From assembly GCA_029783825.1 (NCBI GenBank), contig JAREIK010010485.1, positions 1-64,000 on the forward strand: a stretch of DNA of 64,000 nucleotides. The letters run 5' to 3'. Of the stretch, positions 14,267-27,923 are shown piece by piece; within the stretch, counting starts at the first letter, position 1, and each line of letters begins with the position of its first letter. Origin of the DNA: Sapria himalayana (taxonomy: Eukaryota > Streptophyta > Magnoliopsida > Malpighiales > Rafflesiaceae). The notes under the pieces are model-generated. The model searched no databases. It worked only from the letters and a program-made list of their open reading frames with translations, and was not told where the DNA came from. A program made the position numbers and the translations under genes.

Positions 14267-15027
14267 CTCTTTCTTTCTATCTATCAGTATATTTATCTAT
14301 CAGTATATTTATCTATCTTTATATCTATCTATATTTATATCTATCAATCTATCAATCTATCAATTTATCAATATTTCATTGATCTATTATATATTTATAT
14401 ATCTATCTATCTATCATTTTGTATATATATATATATATATATCTTATCAATCTATCCATCTATGTATCTATATGTTTATCAATCTATTTATCAATCAATA
14501 AATCTATCTGTCTATCATTCTTTCTTTCAATTTGTCTATCACAATGTCTATCTATTTGTCTATATGTTTGTTTGCCTTCTATCATCTATTTGTCTATCTA
14601 TCTATCTGTCTATATATCTTCCTATCTATCTATTAATCTATCTAGCTATTTGTCTATTGCTCTGGCTATCTATCTATATGTCTGGCTATCTACCTATCAG
14701 CCTAACTATCTGTTTACCTAATTATCTATCTACTTGATTGTCTATCTTGTTGACAATCTATATGTATGTATGTTTGCTAATCTCTATATCTATCTATATG
14801 TCTATCTATCTATCTATTATTATATAAATCTATATATCTATATGGAAATCTATCTATATATAAATATATTTCTTTCTTTCTTTCTATATTTCTATCTTTT
14901 TATATATCTATCTTTCTATTTGTCAATCTAACAATTATCTATCTATCTACCTATCTATCCATCTATATATCTATCTATCTATCTATTTGTGTATGTAACT
15001 ATGTATCTATCTATCTATTTTCAATCT

Positions 15028-15028
<1 letters not shown>

Positions 15029-15069
<41 letters not shown>
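15029..15069. repeat. (TA)n dinucleotide run
   Basis: About twenty AT/TA units inside TATC repeat. Similar runs are at 11710-11741, 17656-17696, 27884-27920, 29908-29941, 36150-36187 and 57935-57989. Confidence 0.9.
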
Positions 15070-15074
<5 letters not shown>

Positions 15075-17652
15075 TTATATTTCTATCTATCATACTATTT
15101 ATCTATTTATCTGTCAGTCTATCTATCTATCGGTCTATCTAGCTGTCTATCTCTCTATCTATCTATTGCTCTCTATCTATCTATGTAACTAGCTATTAGT
15201 CTATATATCTCTCATCTATCTATGTATCTATCAATAAATAAAATAAATAAATCTATCTATCTATCAATCATCTATCTGTCTGTTTGTCTATCAAAAACTA
15301 CCTATCAATCTATCATCTATCTATATATCTAAATGTATATCTATCTATCTACTATATACATAGAATATGTCTAATAATCTATCTATCTATCTTGTCTGTC
15401 AATCATCATCAATCAATCTGTCTATCTCACATCTATCTAACTATTTGTCTATTTATCTATCATTCTATCTATCTATCTATTTATCTAAAATTTTCTATCT
15501 ATATAATATGTATTTGCCTCTTTCACTATCTATCGATGTCATAATCTATCTATCTGTTTATCTATCTATATATTTATCTATCTATCTATCTATCTATCAG
15601 TCTATCTATTTTTCTATCCATCAAACTAATAATATATCTTTCTATCTATTTATCTGTCTATTTTTATCTCTGTCTATATGTTTTCTCTATCTGTCTATAA
15701 TCTTTATATCTACCTATTTATAAATCTCTCTATCAATTTGTGTATTAATCTTGTCTATCAATCTATCTTTCAAGCTATATACAATCTGACTATCAATCTA
15801 TCAATCATCAATATCTATCTATCTATTTATCAATCTATGTATATATCTTTCTATCTATGTGTCTATCTATCTCTAATCTATCTGCCTATATACCTATCTA
15901 CCTGTATATCTATCTATCTATCTATGGTAAATATCTATCTATCTATCTTTCCATTCATCTATCTAACTATCTAGAAGTCTATATATCTCGTTATTTGCCT
16001 TTCTTTCTAACTATCTTTCTATCTAGCTATCTGCAATCAATATATCGATCTTTCTTTAAATCTATGAATCAATCAATCAATCTATAGATATATATATATC
16101 TATCTATTTTATCTAACGTTATATTTATTTATTTAAGAATCTGTCTATCTATCTATTTATCTATCTATGTATATATCTATTTATCTATTTTTCTATATAT
16201 ATATATATATGTATATCTATCTATCTATCTATCTTTCTATCTATCTATGTGTCAATATATTTATCTCTCTGTCTTTCTATCTTTATTTTATTTGACTATT
16301 TATCTATCTATCATTCTGTCTATCTTTCTATTAATCTATCTGTCTAACTATATGACTATCTATTTGCCTCTCTCTATATCTATTTAAGTGGCTATGTATA
16401 TATAGATCTATTTATCTATTTTTTTATCTATCTATATATTTATCTATCTATCTAAATATCTATCTATCTATTTGTTAATCTACCTTTCTTTCTATCTATT
16501 TATCTATATATCTATTGATATATCTATCTATCTATCTTTATGTCTATCTCACTATTTATTAATATTTCTATCTACTTACCTATAAATATCTCTATCAATT
16601 TGTATGTTAATCTATCTATCAATCTATTTATTAATATGTCTATCAATCGGTATATCAATCTTTCTATCATTTGTCTATCGATCTAACTAGGTTTCTATCT
16701 ATCTACATGTTTATCTATCTATCTATCTACTTGCCTATATCTCTATCTATCTACCTACCTATCTATCTATCTATCTATTTTTCTATATATTTGTATGTCT
16801 ATCTATCTATCTATCAATTTTTATCTCTAAATATACCTCTATGAATCTGTTTATCTATTTTTCTAATAATCTATTTATATCTCTATCTATCAATCTATCT
16901 ATTAATCTGTCTATATATGTGTCTAAATATATATATATATATATATATATTTTTGTCTGTCTATCTATCTATCTAGCTATGTTTATAACTATATTTTAGC
17001 ATATCTATTTGTCAATCTTTATAATGATCTATCTATCTATATGTCTATATATATGTCTATAAAACTATCATTGATATCTCTATCTATTTATGTATCTATT
17101 TATCTAATAATTAATTTATATATTTGTATATTTATCTATATATCTTTTTGTCTATGTATCTTTTTTTCTAATTGTTTATTTATATGGCTATTAATCTATC
17201 TATTCAATCTATCTATCAAATTTTTTATCAATTTATTTATCAAACTATAATCAATCTATCAATCTATCTATTATCTATAAATCAATTGATCTATCCATCT
17301 ATATGTATATCAATCTATCTAACTTAATGTCTATCTATCGATCTATTTATTTATCTATCTATCTTCTTTCTATCTCTCTATCTATTCTATCTTACTATCT
17401 ATCAGTATATATAATATCTATATTTAACCATCTTTGTATTTATTTATCTTGCAATCTATATATCTATTAATCAATTAATCAATATATATATATATATATA
17501 CAATCTATCTATTTTTTATATATAATATATCTATCTATCTTTGTATCTTCTATCTATCTATCTTTATGTATATCTATCTATCTAATAATCTGTCTATATA
17601 TCTATTAATCTATCTATCTATCTGTTTGTATATCTCTATCTATCTATCTTTC

Positions 17653-17698
<46 letters not shown>

Positions 17699-20337
17699 CT
17701 TTCTTTCTGTCTGTCTATCTATCTATTTATCTATCTATCAGTCTGTTATCTATCAATCAATTAATGAAACTATATATATATATATATATATATATTTCTT
17801 TCTATCTGTCTATTTATCAATTTATATATCTATCAGTATATTATCAATCATCATCTATATATATATATATTATATTTTCTATCTATCATGGATCTATCTA
17901 TCTTTATGTATATCTATCTATATAATAATCTATATATATATATTTATCTATCTATCTATCTATTTGTCTATCTATATATCTGTCTATTTATCTATCTTTC
18001 TATATATATATATATATATATTTTCTTTCTATCTATGTTTCTATCTATCTATCTATATGTCTATCTATTTATTTATCTTTCTATCTATCTTTCTATCTAT
18101 TTGTATATCTTTCTATCAATCAATCTTGCTATCAATCTATTTATTTATCTATCTATCTATCTATCTATCTACTCTATATCAATCTGTATATCAATATGTC
18201 TATCAATCTATCTATCAATTTGTATATCAAATTGTCTATCAAAATGTCTATCAAGCTATTTATCAATCTGGCTATCATAATGTTTATCAATCTAACTATT
18301 AATCGATCTATCTCTCTATCTATTTGTCAATATATCTGTCTATCTTTATAGCTATCTATTTGTCTATTAATATATCTGTCTATTAATCTATCTATCAATC
18401 TATATGACAATCTATCTATCTATCTATTTATCTATTTATCTATCTTTATATCTATGTATTTATATGTCTATCTATCTATCTATCAACCTGTCTATCTCAT
18501 TCTATCAATCTATCGATCAATTTATATATCAATCTGTTTATCAATTATTCATTATTTGTATATCATCATTATCTATCTATCTTGACTATTAATATAATAG
18601 TCAATCTGGCTTACAATCTGCCTATCAATCCATTTATTAAAAACTTTCTATAACATATCTATCTATGTGTATATCTTTTGTCTATCTAATCTTCTATCAA
18701 TATGTATATATATAATATATATCTATCTATCTATCTTCTATCTAGTTTATATCTTTTTTGTAAATCTATCTATCATCAATCTATCTATCTAACTTTCTCT
18801 TTATTTATCAATCAATCATCTATATTCTATCGATATATTTATGTATCAATCTACGTATATATTTGTATATTTATTCTATTAAATATATCTATCTATATCT
18901 ATCTATATATCTATCTATCAAATTATCTATCTATCTATCAATTTGTTGTATCACTCTATATATGAATCTATCATTAAATTTATCTTTCAATCTTTCATTT
19001 ATTTTATGTCTATCTATATGTCTATCTATCTTTCTATCTATCTTGCTATCTGTCTATCTATTTTCTATCTATCTGTCAATATATAATATTATATATTTGT
19101 CTATCTATCTATCTACCTATATATCGTTTTATCTATCTATTTATTTATATATATGTCTATCTATCTGTCTATGAATCTTTTTATCTATGGGTCTATCAAT
19201 ATGTTAATCAATTTGTATATCAACTTCTCTATCAACTTGTTAATCAAGCTATCTATCAATTTGTGTATCAATATGTCTATAAATATAACTATAAATATAT
19301 CTACCAATCTATCTATAAATCTATCTATCTATCAATCAGTCTATCTATCTATCTATATATCTATATATATGTCTATATAATATATATCTATTTATGTGTC
19401 TATGTATATATGTATCTTTCTATCTATATATTTATCTATCTATCATTCTAGCTGTCTGTCTGTCTATTGGTCTAACTACATGTATGCCTGCCTAACTATC
19501 TATCTGCCTGATTGTCTCTCTTTTTTAATATCTATCTATCAGTATGTTTGTTTGGTTTGTATGTCGATCTATCTACCTATCTATCTATGTATATACCCTT
19601 TTTCAATATATCTATCTATAGATCATTCTAGCTATCTATCAATCTATCTATATGTCTATAAATCTTTATAACTATTAGAATATCAAGTCTATCTATATGT
19701 TTATTCTATATATCTGTGTATCTAGTTATCTATTTATCCATATATATATATAAGTTATTTATTTATCAATCTATCTGCCTATTTATCTTTCTATCTATCT
19801 ATCATATATATGTCTATCTTTCATCTAACTATATACTATTGTGGTAACTATCTATGCATCTATTATCTATCTTTCAATATATATACTATATTTTATATCA
19901 TTCTTTCCATCAATATATCTGTCTATCTATCTAACACATTTTGACTATTTATCTATCTATTAGTCTGTTATCAATTTGTCTATATATCTTTCTATCGATA
20001 TGTTAATTTATCTATCTATCTTTCTATCTATATATGTGTCTATCTATCAACTAAATTTGATATATCTTCTCTATTAATATGCAATTAACGCTATCTATCA
20101 ATTTGTCTATCAATATGTCTATAAATCAAAATATAAATCTATCTATCAATCAATCTATATATCTGTCTATATATATATATATGTCTATCTATCTATCTGT
20201 CTGTTGTCTGTGTAATCCTGTCTATCTATCTATCTATATATCTATATGGTCCTATCTATCTTAGCTATCTATCAAATCTATCTGTCGATCTATCTACTAT
20301 TTATAGATCTCTCAGTCATATCTATCTAATAATCGTC

Positions 20338-20354
20338 TATCTATGTGTCTATGT
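20338..20354. repeat. LINE target-site duplication (copy at the element's 3' end)
   Basis: TATCTATGTGTCTATGT is found here and again, identical over 17 bp, at 27651-27667. Here it is followed by a T run, the complement of the LINE's A tail. A related uninterrupted sequence at 31153-31169 shows what the empty site looks like. Confidence 0.85.
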
Positions 20355-21981
20355 TTTTTTTAAAGGAATATTTTATTATTAATTATCACCCTCACTTTTG
20401 GCGGAGGAATACCATTTTACAAGCTAGTTATACCCTTATCCCTTTTACACCCACTTTAAAACCTAATCTAGAAATTCTAAATTAAAAAGTAAATTTCATA
20501 ACCTTCTACTAACGGTCTCTTGGCCAATCAATAACAGTCAAGAAAATAATTCAAACAATGTGTAAGTAAGAGCAGCCTCTTGACCGAATCAAAGCAGAAA
20601 TACTAGCTCTAGCTTTGTCCAACCTGCTTTCCTTTTTGTTAACCTATGCGATTCTGTGAGACCTCCTTATTGCAGCTTGACTTAACCTGAAAAGACAACC
20701 AACCAAAAAGAGGCCTACCAAGCAATAAAAAATTACAAACTCTCTCCTTATTCAACTTCCCTCAGGTTCTCTAATCCCCCTGCCGGCAAGCAATAAAACA
20801 CACTGCCGATCAATAACAGTCAAAACACAATGTGTAAGGCCGATCATGACAGTCAATAAAACACACTGCTTCTCTTGGCCGAATCGAAGCCTTCCCTCTC
20901 TAGCTTTGTCCAGCCTGCTTTCCTTTTTGTTAACCTATGCTAGTTCTGTGAGACCTCCTTATTACAGCTTGACTTAACCTGAAACGAAAACCAACCAAAA
21001 AGAGGCCTACCAAGCAATAAAAAATTACAAACTCTCTCTTTATTCAACTTCCCTCAGGTTCTCTAATCCCCCTGCAGGCTGCAAGAGAAAAAAGAGAAAA
21101 TGACAAACATTAAAGAATTTCTTAGTTAATAATTTCAGCCCTTTCTAGGGCTTGCTCAGCCCTTTATCAGGCTTGTAGTTTCTTGATCAATCTTGCTCTT
21201 TTATGGGTAGAGAATCAGAACTGAGTGCGACAGCTCCCATGAGATAAACTCGGCACTGATGATATGTCTCTTGACTAATAAATGCACTTGCTCATCCGTA
21301 ACTGTAGAATAATTCACATAACTAGCCATATCCTTCTCTCTTAGCCGAATCAATGCAGAATACTGGTTCCTTCCCTCTTTGTCCAGCCTGCTTGACTTTT
21401 TGTTAACCTCTGCTAGTTCTGTGAAACCTCCTTATTACAGCTTGACTTAACCTGAAAAGAAAACCAACCAAAGAGAGGCCTACCAAGCTAAAAAAAATTA
21501 CAAACTCTCTCCTTATTCAACTTCCCTCAGATTCTCTAATCCCCTGCCAGTCTGATAAGTCTCTAGGTTAATCAATGCACTTGCTCATCTGTAACTATAG
21601 TAACTACGAGATAGATTACAGCCGTAGTTGACATTATTGCACATAATAGATTCCAGTGAAAAATGATAGTTCTAATCAATATCTCCAAGCCAATTCCTTC
21701 AAACAATCATTCCTATCCTTTCTAACTTTGTCCAGGCTACTTTGTTTTAGTTAAACCTTTGCAAAGGCCTTGCTAAAGCTTAACTTAGCCTGAGAAATCC
21801 AACCAAAGCAAAACCTAAACAATAAAATTACAAAATACTTCTTATCCGGTTTCCCTCGGAGCAGGGAAGCTATCTCTTTCTACTTTTATCTTTTGCCGGC
21901 TGCAAAAAACATTAAAAATTTATTAGTCAGCCCTTTAACGGGCTTAAAACAAAAACCTCCCCTCCTCCCCCCTTTTTCAAA
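20355..21981 (-). repeat. LINE 3' UTR with about 205-bp imperfect repeats
   Basis: Three clear copies of one segment lie at 20577-20786, 20872-21077 and 21337-21548. Each contains CTTTGTCCA(A/G)CCTGCTT, GTGA(G/A)ACCTCCTTATT, CAGCTTGACTTAACCTG, GAGGCCTACCAAGC and TATTCAACTTCCCTCAG. A fourth, strongly diverged copy is at about 21700-21905 (GTCCAGGCTACTTTG and GGTTTCCCTCGG). The spacers between copies differ. No ORF is supported here. Variable 3' UTR repeats may mark a LINE subfamily. Confidence 0.85.
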
Positions 21982-24900
21982 TTAATTCATGTTTTTTTGA
22001 AGCCTAATATACGGAAATACAATTTTATCTAATCTTATTAATCCTTTGAATTTTCCAGGTATATTCTCCCCTCTAAATTCTTGTGATCCTTTTTTCATTC
22101 CTTCTTCCGCTAATCTATCTGCAATCATGTTTGCTTCCCTATAAATATGCTTAATCTCACCTTTTATTTCTCTTAGAATGCTTCTAATGTTATCAATCTC
22201 TTCTTCAATTGCCATAAATATATCTTTCCCTGTACTAGGTCTACTAATATTTTGAATCCACCTGTGCTTGAACCTTTTGGTAATTATTAGATTTACAAAT
22301 TTGCAACCCCTTTGTAGGGCTATAATTTCTGCTTGCAAGGCAGAAGATGCTATATCTCTTGATGTGAACGTTTTCAGTACCTCGCCTTCCGCATTTCTTA
22401 TTAAACCTCCTCCACCAGCTTCTCCCATTTCTCTTTTAAAGCTTCCATCAGTATTTAGTGTTAGACTGCCCTGCTCATGTTTATTCCAGTTAAATATTTT
22501 CATAATTGGCATTTTTCTTGCTATTGTTGCGAGGTGCCATTCTTTTATTCTATCTTCCTCTTTTTTCCTGTTTTCCACTTTTATTGGATTACAAGCCGAA
22601 ATAAAAGAACTCTCTTTTTTTATTTCTTCCAAAATGACATTATGTTCCATTTTTACATTATCATATCTACTTCTGTGTCTTGCTTTCCATATGCACCATA
22701 ACACTATATGCGGAATATAACTTCTAATCCATTTTAAGATATTATTCTTTGTTTGTTTTTCTGACAAGTTTTCTAGCCTATTTCTTAAATTAACTGTACT
22801 TCTTTCAATATTAGCTTAAATTTCTAGTTTATTCCACACTTTTATAGCTATTTTACCCTTAGAAAATAGGTGATCTGAGCTCTCTATGTCTTGATGGCAA
22901 CATTCACATCTTGATGCTAGTTTTATGCCCTTTTTCTGAATGTTCGCATCTAGGGGAACAATGTTTGACATGATTTTCCATGATAAAACATTAACTTTTT
23001 GAGGCAAATCTTTTTTCCAGAGTAATTTAAATTGTAAGGATTTTCTGCTTCTTACTAGCTCCTTGGCACTTTTTAATGTAAAATTTCCGTTTGGATTTAA
23101 AGTCCATTTCCACCCACTTTTCGTTAGTATTGTATGCTTTTCCACGCTGCTTTGTTGTTCGCGCATCATTTTCTAGCTTCTAGACGCTTTTTTTATGTTT
23201 TTAAAAGCATTGTTTCCTAACCCATAATTTGCTTTTACAAATGCCGTTCAGATATTTTTATCTGATTTTATTCCCCACCAATTCTTATATGCCCATGCTT
23301 TGGATATAATCTTTTAGGCTAATCAAACCTAACCTCCCTCCTCTTTTGGGTAACATAAATCTCTCCATTTTTTCCAGTGCAGCTTATTTTTCCCTTCTCT
23401 TTACCCCATAAAAATTATCCATTTCTCTTTCTAGTTTTTTAATGGTTATATTTGGGGGTTGTGCCGTCATTAGTATATGTATTAATGAACTATGTAGCAC
23501 ATGGGTAATTAGTGTGATTCTTCCTGCCATGTTTAATAAGTTTTCTTTCCAGCCGGCAATTTTATTCTTTATTTTATCTAGTAAAAATGTAAAATATTCC
23601 TCTTTTACTCTTCCTTCATAAATTGGGCATCCCAAATACATTAGTGCTCCTTTACACTATGCAAAACCTGTGACCCTTTTAATTTTCAGGGCAATGTTTT
23701 CTGGTGTTTTGGCTGCTATCAGAAATTGACATTTATTCTTATTAAGCTTTTGACCTGTTTCTTCTTCTAGTATTTGTATAAGCTCCATCAAGTTTTTCAT
23801 TGATTTGTTGCTGGCATTTGTAAATATGATCACGTCATCAGCGTATGCCAAGCAGCATATTAATTGCGTATCTTTGGGCTGTTTGTAGGCTAAGATGTTG
23901 CCATTTCTAACTTTCTCTTTTAAGTTTACTATAAAAAGATCTAAATAAATATTTAATAAAGAAGGGGACAATGGGTCCCCTTGCCTGAGACCTCTGGTTG
24001 GTTTAAATTCTTCACCTTCCTGGCCATTTATAAGAATTTTAATCCAAGCACTAGATATACATCTATATATAATATATATCCAAAATTCTGAAAACCCCAT
24101 TTTTCTCATTATATAGCAAAGTATATTCCATTCTACTTTATCAAATGCCTTAGCTAGATCTAGTTTCATGATTACATTATGACCCCTGACCTTAGTCCCT
24201 ATATCTCTTATCATTTCCGATGTTAAATTAATGTTTTCAGTTATTAGCCTATTTTTAACAAAACCTGCTTGTTCCGGCTCTATTATGTTTGGTAATATTT
24301 TGCTGCAATCGTTCCTATAACAATTTGGCTAATATTTTATATATGGTATTACATAAACTGATTGGCCTGTAATCTTCTCCTTTTTGAGGATTTGTTTTCT
24401 TAGGTATCAAAACTATGTATGAGCTGGACCATGTTTTGAGATTTCCGCACCCGCGAATATCCAGTTGATAGCTTCTAGAACATCTTTTTTGATTATATTC
24501 CAGCTTCGCTGGAAAAATGCATTATTCCAGCCGTCTGGTCCTGCTGCACTATCTTTATTTGCATTAAAAACTGCATTCTTCACTTCTTCTTCCGTAGGAA
24601 ATTCTGCTAGCATTTTGTTATCTTCTTGCGTGACTTTTCTTTTAATTTTCTCCATTAGTGTGTAATTTATATTTGTATTTATCCCGCTTAAATGTTTTTT
24701 AAAATATTCTTCTAATTCAATTTTAATATCTTCCTCCTTTTCAACCCACTCTCCGTTAGCTTTTTTAAGACCTTTTATTCCTAATCTTTGCGACTTAATT
24801 TTTGCCATTGTATAGAAAAATTTCGTATTTTTATCTCCATCCTTCAACCATTTAACTTTCGCTCTCTGTTTCCAGTAAATTTCTTCCATGTGCATTCTTA

Positions 24901-25879
24901 GTTTTAATTCAGCTTTAGCTTTATTAACTTCTGTTCTGGTTTTTTTATTTTGTATATTTTCATATTCTTTCTCTGTTGTTATGGCTCTCTGCTCTGCCTC
25001 TTGGATTTTCATAGCCACATTGCCAAACACTTCTTTATTCCATTTATTAAGAGCAGATCATAATGCTCTCAGTTTTTGACCCAATCTCTGCATGGGGTTA
25101 CCCGGAAACAGTTTTTCCCATGTATTTTTAACTATAGACTCAAAATCCTTGTGTAAGCCCCACATATTTTGGTATATGAAGGCCTTCTGGCTTACCTTCT
25201 TTTTTCGAAGACTTACCAGGAGCGGGCTGTGATCTGAGCAAGTTCTGCTTAAATGTTGTACTTTAACTTCCCCCATAACATCTAACCATTTTGTATTAAG
25301 TAACACTCGATCAAGTCTAGACCAGATCATTTTCTTATTCTTCCAGTTATTACACCAAGTGTAATTTGTACCTAGGTATTCAACCTCCATTAAACTTGCA
25401 TTTGCAATAGCCTCATTGAATTGAGTCATTGCTCCCGGATTTGGTGTCCTGCCTCTCTTCTTTTCCGATGGGCTTCTAATTGTGTTGAAATCTCCTCCTA
25501 TAATCCATGGGGATTTCGTGAGTGCTATTTTTCACATTTCCTGCCAGAGCGTTTTCCTTTTTTCTTTTACATTACTAGCATAAACCGCTGAAAAAATAAT
25601 CTCTGGTTGTTTAGCCATTTTAAAGTTTATTATTTGATCATTTTCTAATAAAATTTCAATGTCTATGGGGCTATTCCACATAATCCATAATTTACTATTG
25701 TGATTCGAGAAGGCCTTTTGCATGCCTATCCTCATCCTGTAATTCTCTATCTGATCTTTAGTTACCATTGGTTCAGCTAAAATTAATATTTTTAATTTAT
25801 ATATTTTAATTAAATTTCTAATTCTGTTTATTGTAGGAGCGTTCGCTACTCCTCTTATATTCCAATATAAACTGTTCAT
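21982..25879 (-). pseudogene. LINE ORF2: endonuclease-reverse transcriptase-RNase H, broken
   Basis: It would encode the target-primed reverse transcription enzyme of about 1,300 residues. The N-terminus (ATG at 25877-25879) begins MNSLYWNIRG, the first motif of the apurinic-type endonuclease; GGDFN (about 25470), SRLDRVL (about 25310) and SDHSPL (about 25220) follow. The RT core has LDLAKAFDKVEW, GLRQGDPLSP and the catalytic YADD at 23834-23845. A zf-RVT-like segment (22816-23169) has CECCHQDIESSDHLF. The RNase H part has NTDGS, QAEIIAL and HIYREANMIADRLAEEG; the middle catalytic Asp segment is not obvious. In-frame stops: TGA 25532, TGA 25058, TAG 23657, TAA 22816. Frameshifts occur near 24410-24430, 24310-24340 and 23360-23390. 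Each break leaves homology continuing in another or the same frame, so this is decay rather than a partial copy. Confidence 0.93.
23657..24214 (-). pseudogene. Reverse transcriptase core of LINE ORF2 (longest open piece)
   Basis: A 185-codon open piece holding RT motifs A to D: LDLAKAFDKVEW (about residues 18-29), GLRQGDPLSPS (75-85) and YADDVIIF (124-131), with both metal-binding Asp residues of YADD present. Upstream, in another frame, are [20 protein letters not shown] (about 24360-24410) and EPEQAGFVKNRLITENI, the usual leading RT motifs. It ends at an in-frame TAG with YLGCPIYEG continuing directly after, so the domain is split, not truncated. Confidence 0.92.
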
Positions 25880-26023
25880 AATAAAGTGTACTTAGCTTGC
25901 GCTCTAGTAGTACATTTCGATTCATATTTCGAGTTAGTATATTTTTTCGTGTTTCATGTAGCCTTACTAGTACTCGGTGGGGCTTGCTCTATCTTCATTA
26001 TTTTGTTAATCTTTTCCAAGCTC

Positions 26024-27295
26024 TTATTTAATTTCATGATTTCTTCTAATGCTTTTTTCCTGTCTTTGGTGCATGGCTGATTTCTGCTTTTTAAGCCATA
26101 AATCATCCTTTGGTGCTTTCAGGACTAAATTGTATTCTTCATCGGTGCTGCTGGACAGTGGCCAGCTTTTAGCTTCTATTTCCTCTTCAGAAAGCAAGTC
26201 ATCCTCATCCCAATCATGCTGGTCTATATGTTTTAGTAACCGTTCTTTCTTCCTTTTATGTATTGTTTTTTTCCTCCCTAGCCTTTCTACTTCTTCCACC
26301 TCCCTTGGTATTTTATCTAGCCATTTTATGATCTCCTCCATATTGTTGCTATTATCTCTCAGCTCTATCCTTCTCTCCTCTCTTCCTAGCTTTTCCCTAT
26401 TCCTCAACTCATCTCTATCCTTATTCTTTATTTTTTCTTTTTCTCTCCCCTCGACAGATTTCTCATTTGCCCGTTCTCCCTCTTTCTCCTCCTGTTCTGG
26501 CTTTTTTTCTTCCTCACGGCTCTCCTCTACCTCGCCCTTCCTGTAATCTTTTTTTACCCATTCCTTCACCTGGATTTTCTTCATGCTTGTTAGCATGCAA
26601 GCCTCCTCTGCATGACCCATTTTAAAGCAATTTAAACAATACATTGGCATGTTTTCTGGAACTATATACTGCCAGAAGCCCTGCTTTAATCATTGCCAAC
26701 CCATATTTTTTTTGGAGGAGACTTTTTGCAGTTAACCTCGATGAGAATTCTAGCTGTACTTGGTCTTGTCATATAAGCGTGGCCTCATCAATTAGCCACG
26801 GTTTACCCACGCATAATGCTATAGAATAAAGAAAATGTTTGCTAAATAGATGTAATGGAAGCTTAGGCAGTGTGAACCAAACCAGGGCATTTGCAGGCTC
26901 CACGGATGGTGAGAAATCGGGCAACCATTTGAGAATGCGCATGGGATATCCAGCCACGCTCCACTGCCCTCTAATCCATAACCTCAGGAAGTCGTCTTCT
27001 TCCTTGAGTTGAAAAATGCCTGCTTCCCGTCGTATATGGCTATTTTAACAACTTGCCGTAGCTTTAGTGAAGCGATAAAAGCATAAATTTCTTCCGTATC
27101 TCGGCTTGCCATGGGAGAACTTTCCCGATTAATGTAAACTTGAAAGGTTCCTCAAGCTTTTGGAACTCTTCTTCAGTAAGTAACACGGGACAGGAGACTC
27201 CTCTTTAGCGTCAAAAGTTGGGGACAGAATCCGCGGTACCCCTTAGCGATTGAACTGAGTGATTTTTTGTTGAACAGAAGATCCGAATCATCCAT
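26024..27295 (-). pseudogene. LINE ORF1: DUF4283-like and CCHC zinc-knuckle protein, broken
   Basis: Nucleic-acid-binding ORF1 protein of plant LINEs. The probable start ATG is at 27293-27295 (MDDSDLLFN). LTEEEFQKLEEPFKF (about 27180) and DDFLRLWIRGQWSVAGYPM follow, then LVWFTLPKLPLHLF and IALCVGKPWLIDEAT (26769-26957), the typical DUF4283 core. The zinc knuckle CX2CX4HX4C (CLNCFKMGHAEEAC, 26597-26638) is intact. The C-terminal 150 residues (26024-26560) are strongly charged, rich in Glu, Lys and Arg. The gene is broken by a stop after about 40 codons, by frameshifts between 27190 and 26960, and by a stop at 26769. Only the C-terminal 208 codons form one open frame. Confidence 0.88.
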
Positions 27296-27650
27296 TTTTC
27301 TTAACCTTGAGCTCAGAAACACAGAAAAAAAGAAACACAGAAAAACGCAAGAGGAAACAAGGATTCCGGCTTTACAAATTTAACAAATTTAACATACCAT
27401 AGCAGTTCACTAAGCAGTTTACTTGATATTTCACCTAACTATGCACATTAACAATTTTCCCAAGATATTCGCAAGATGAAAATGTTATAGAAAACGCGAG
27501 AGAAGTTAAATCAAACAGCAATATACGAAGCAATTCACATAACAGTTAATTTAATGTAAAAAGCGAGAAAAATCTAGAGGAAACCGCAGGAGATTTTTCG
27601 CCGAGTTATCGTCGAATTTTCGTCCAGCAAGGGTTTTCGCCGAGAGCGTT
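27296..27650 (-). other. LINE 5' leader
   Basis: About 355 bp between the 5' target duplication and the ORF1 start. On the minus strand it starts AACGCTCTCGGCGAAAACCC and is richer in CG dinucleotides (GGCGAAAA repeated twice near the end) than anything else in the window. In this type of element the leader carries the internal promoter; no promoter motif can be shown here. Confidence 0.6.
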
Positions 27651-27667
27651 TATCTATGTGTCTATGT
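27651..27667. repeat. LINE target-site duplication (copy at the element's 5' end)
   Basis: Identical over 17 bp to 20338-20354 and directly abutting the first base of the LINE leader. Confidence 0.85.
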
Positions 27668-27885
27668 ATATGCATGTCTATCTATCTTTCTATCTATCAG
27701 TCTGTTTGTCTGTCTGTCAAATGTTCTAGCTATCTATATGTCTTCCTAGCTCTCTATCTGCCTGATAATCTATCTACCTGATTTTGTCTCTATTTGATAT
27801 ATATATATATATATATATATATCTATCTATCTATCTGTTTGATTCTCTTTATATATATTTATCTACCTATCTATCTATATACCTA

Positions 27886-27923
<38 letters not shown>

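Larger units (their letters stand above)
8940..20354 (+). repeat. TATC/TGTC tetranucleotide array, block 2
   Basis: About 11.4 kb of degenerate TATC with TGTC, AATC, TTTC and TATG variants. TCAATCAATCAATC runs recur (11190-11430, 13085-13200, 16070). Long open frames, the longest at 11826-12995 (389 codons), are low-complexity Tyr-Leu-Ser-Ile and have no support as genes. The most degenerate part is about 13010-13560, where TATC periodicity nearly fades. Confidence 0.95.
20355..27650 (-). mobile_element. Full-length but broken plant LINE (L1-like non-LTR retrotransposon)
   Basis: A 7.3-kb element on the minus strand, bounded by a perfect 17-bp target duplication within TATC repeat. Order on the minus strand: a leader of about 350 bp (27650-27296), ORF1 (27295-26024) with a DUF4283-like region and a CCHC knuckle, a spacer of about 145 bp, ORF2 (25879-21982) with endonuclease, reverse transcriptase, zf-RVT and RNase H, a long 3' UTR (21981-20355) containing about 205-bp repeats, and a short A tail. 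Length and layout suit a full-length insertion. Both ORFs contain several in-frame stops and frameshifts, so it cannot encode its own machinery as written. Base composition is clearly less AT-biased than the surrounding repeat. Confidence 0.93.

Noticed and set aside
22268..22720. 150-codon + strand ORF inside the LINE
   Set aside because: Antisense of the RNase H region of ORF2. The + strand ORFs at 24465-24665, 24888-25079 and 26049-26546 are likewise antisense shadows of LINE coding sequence.
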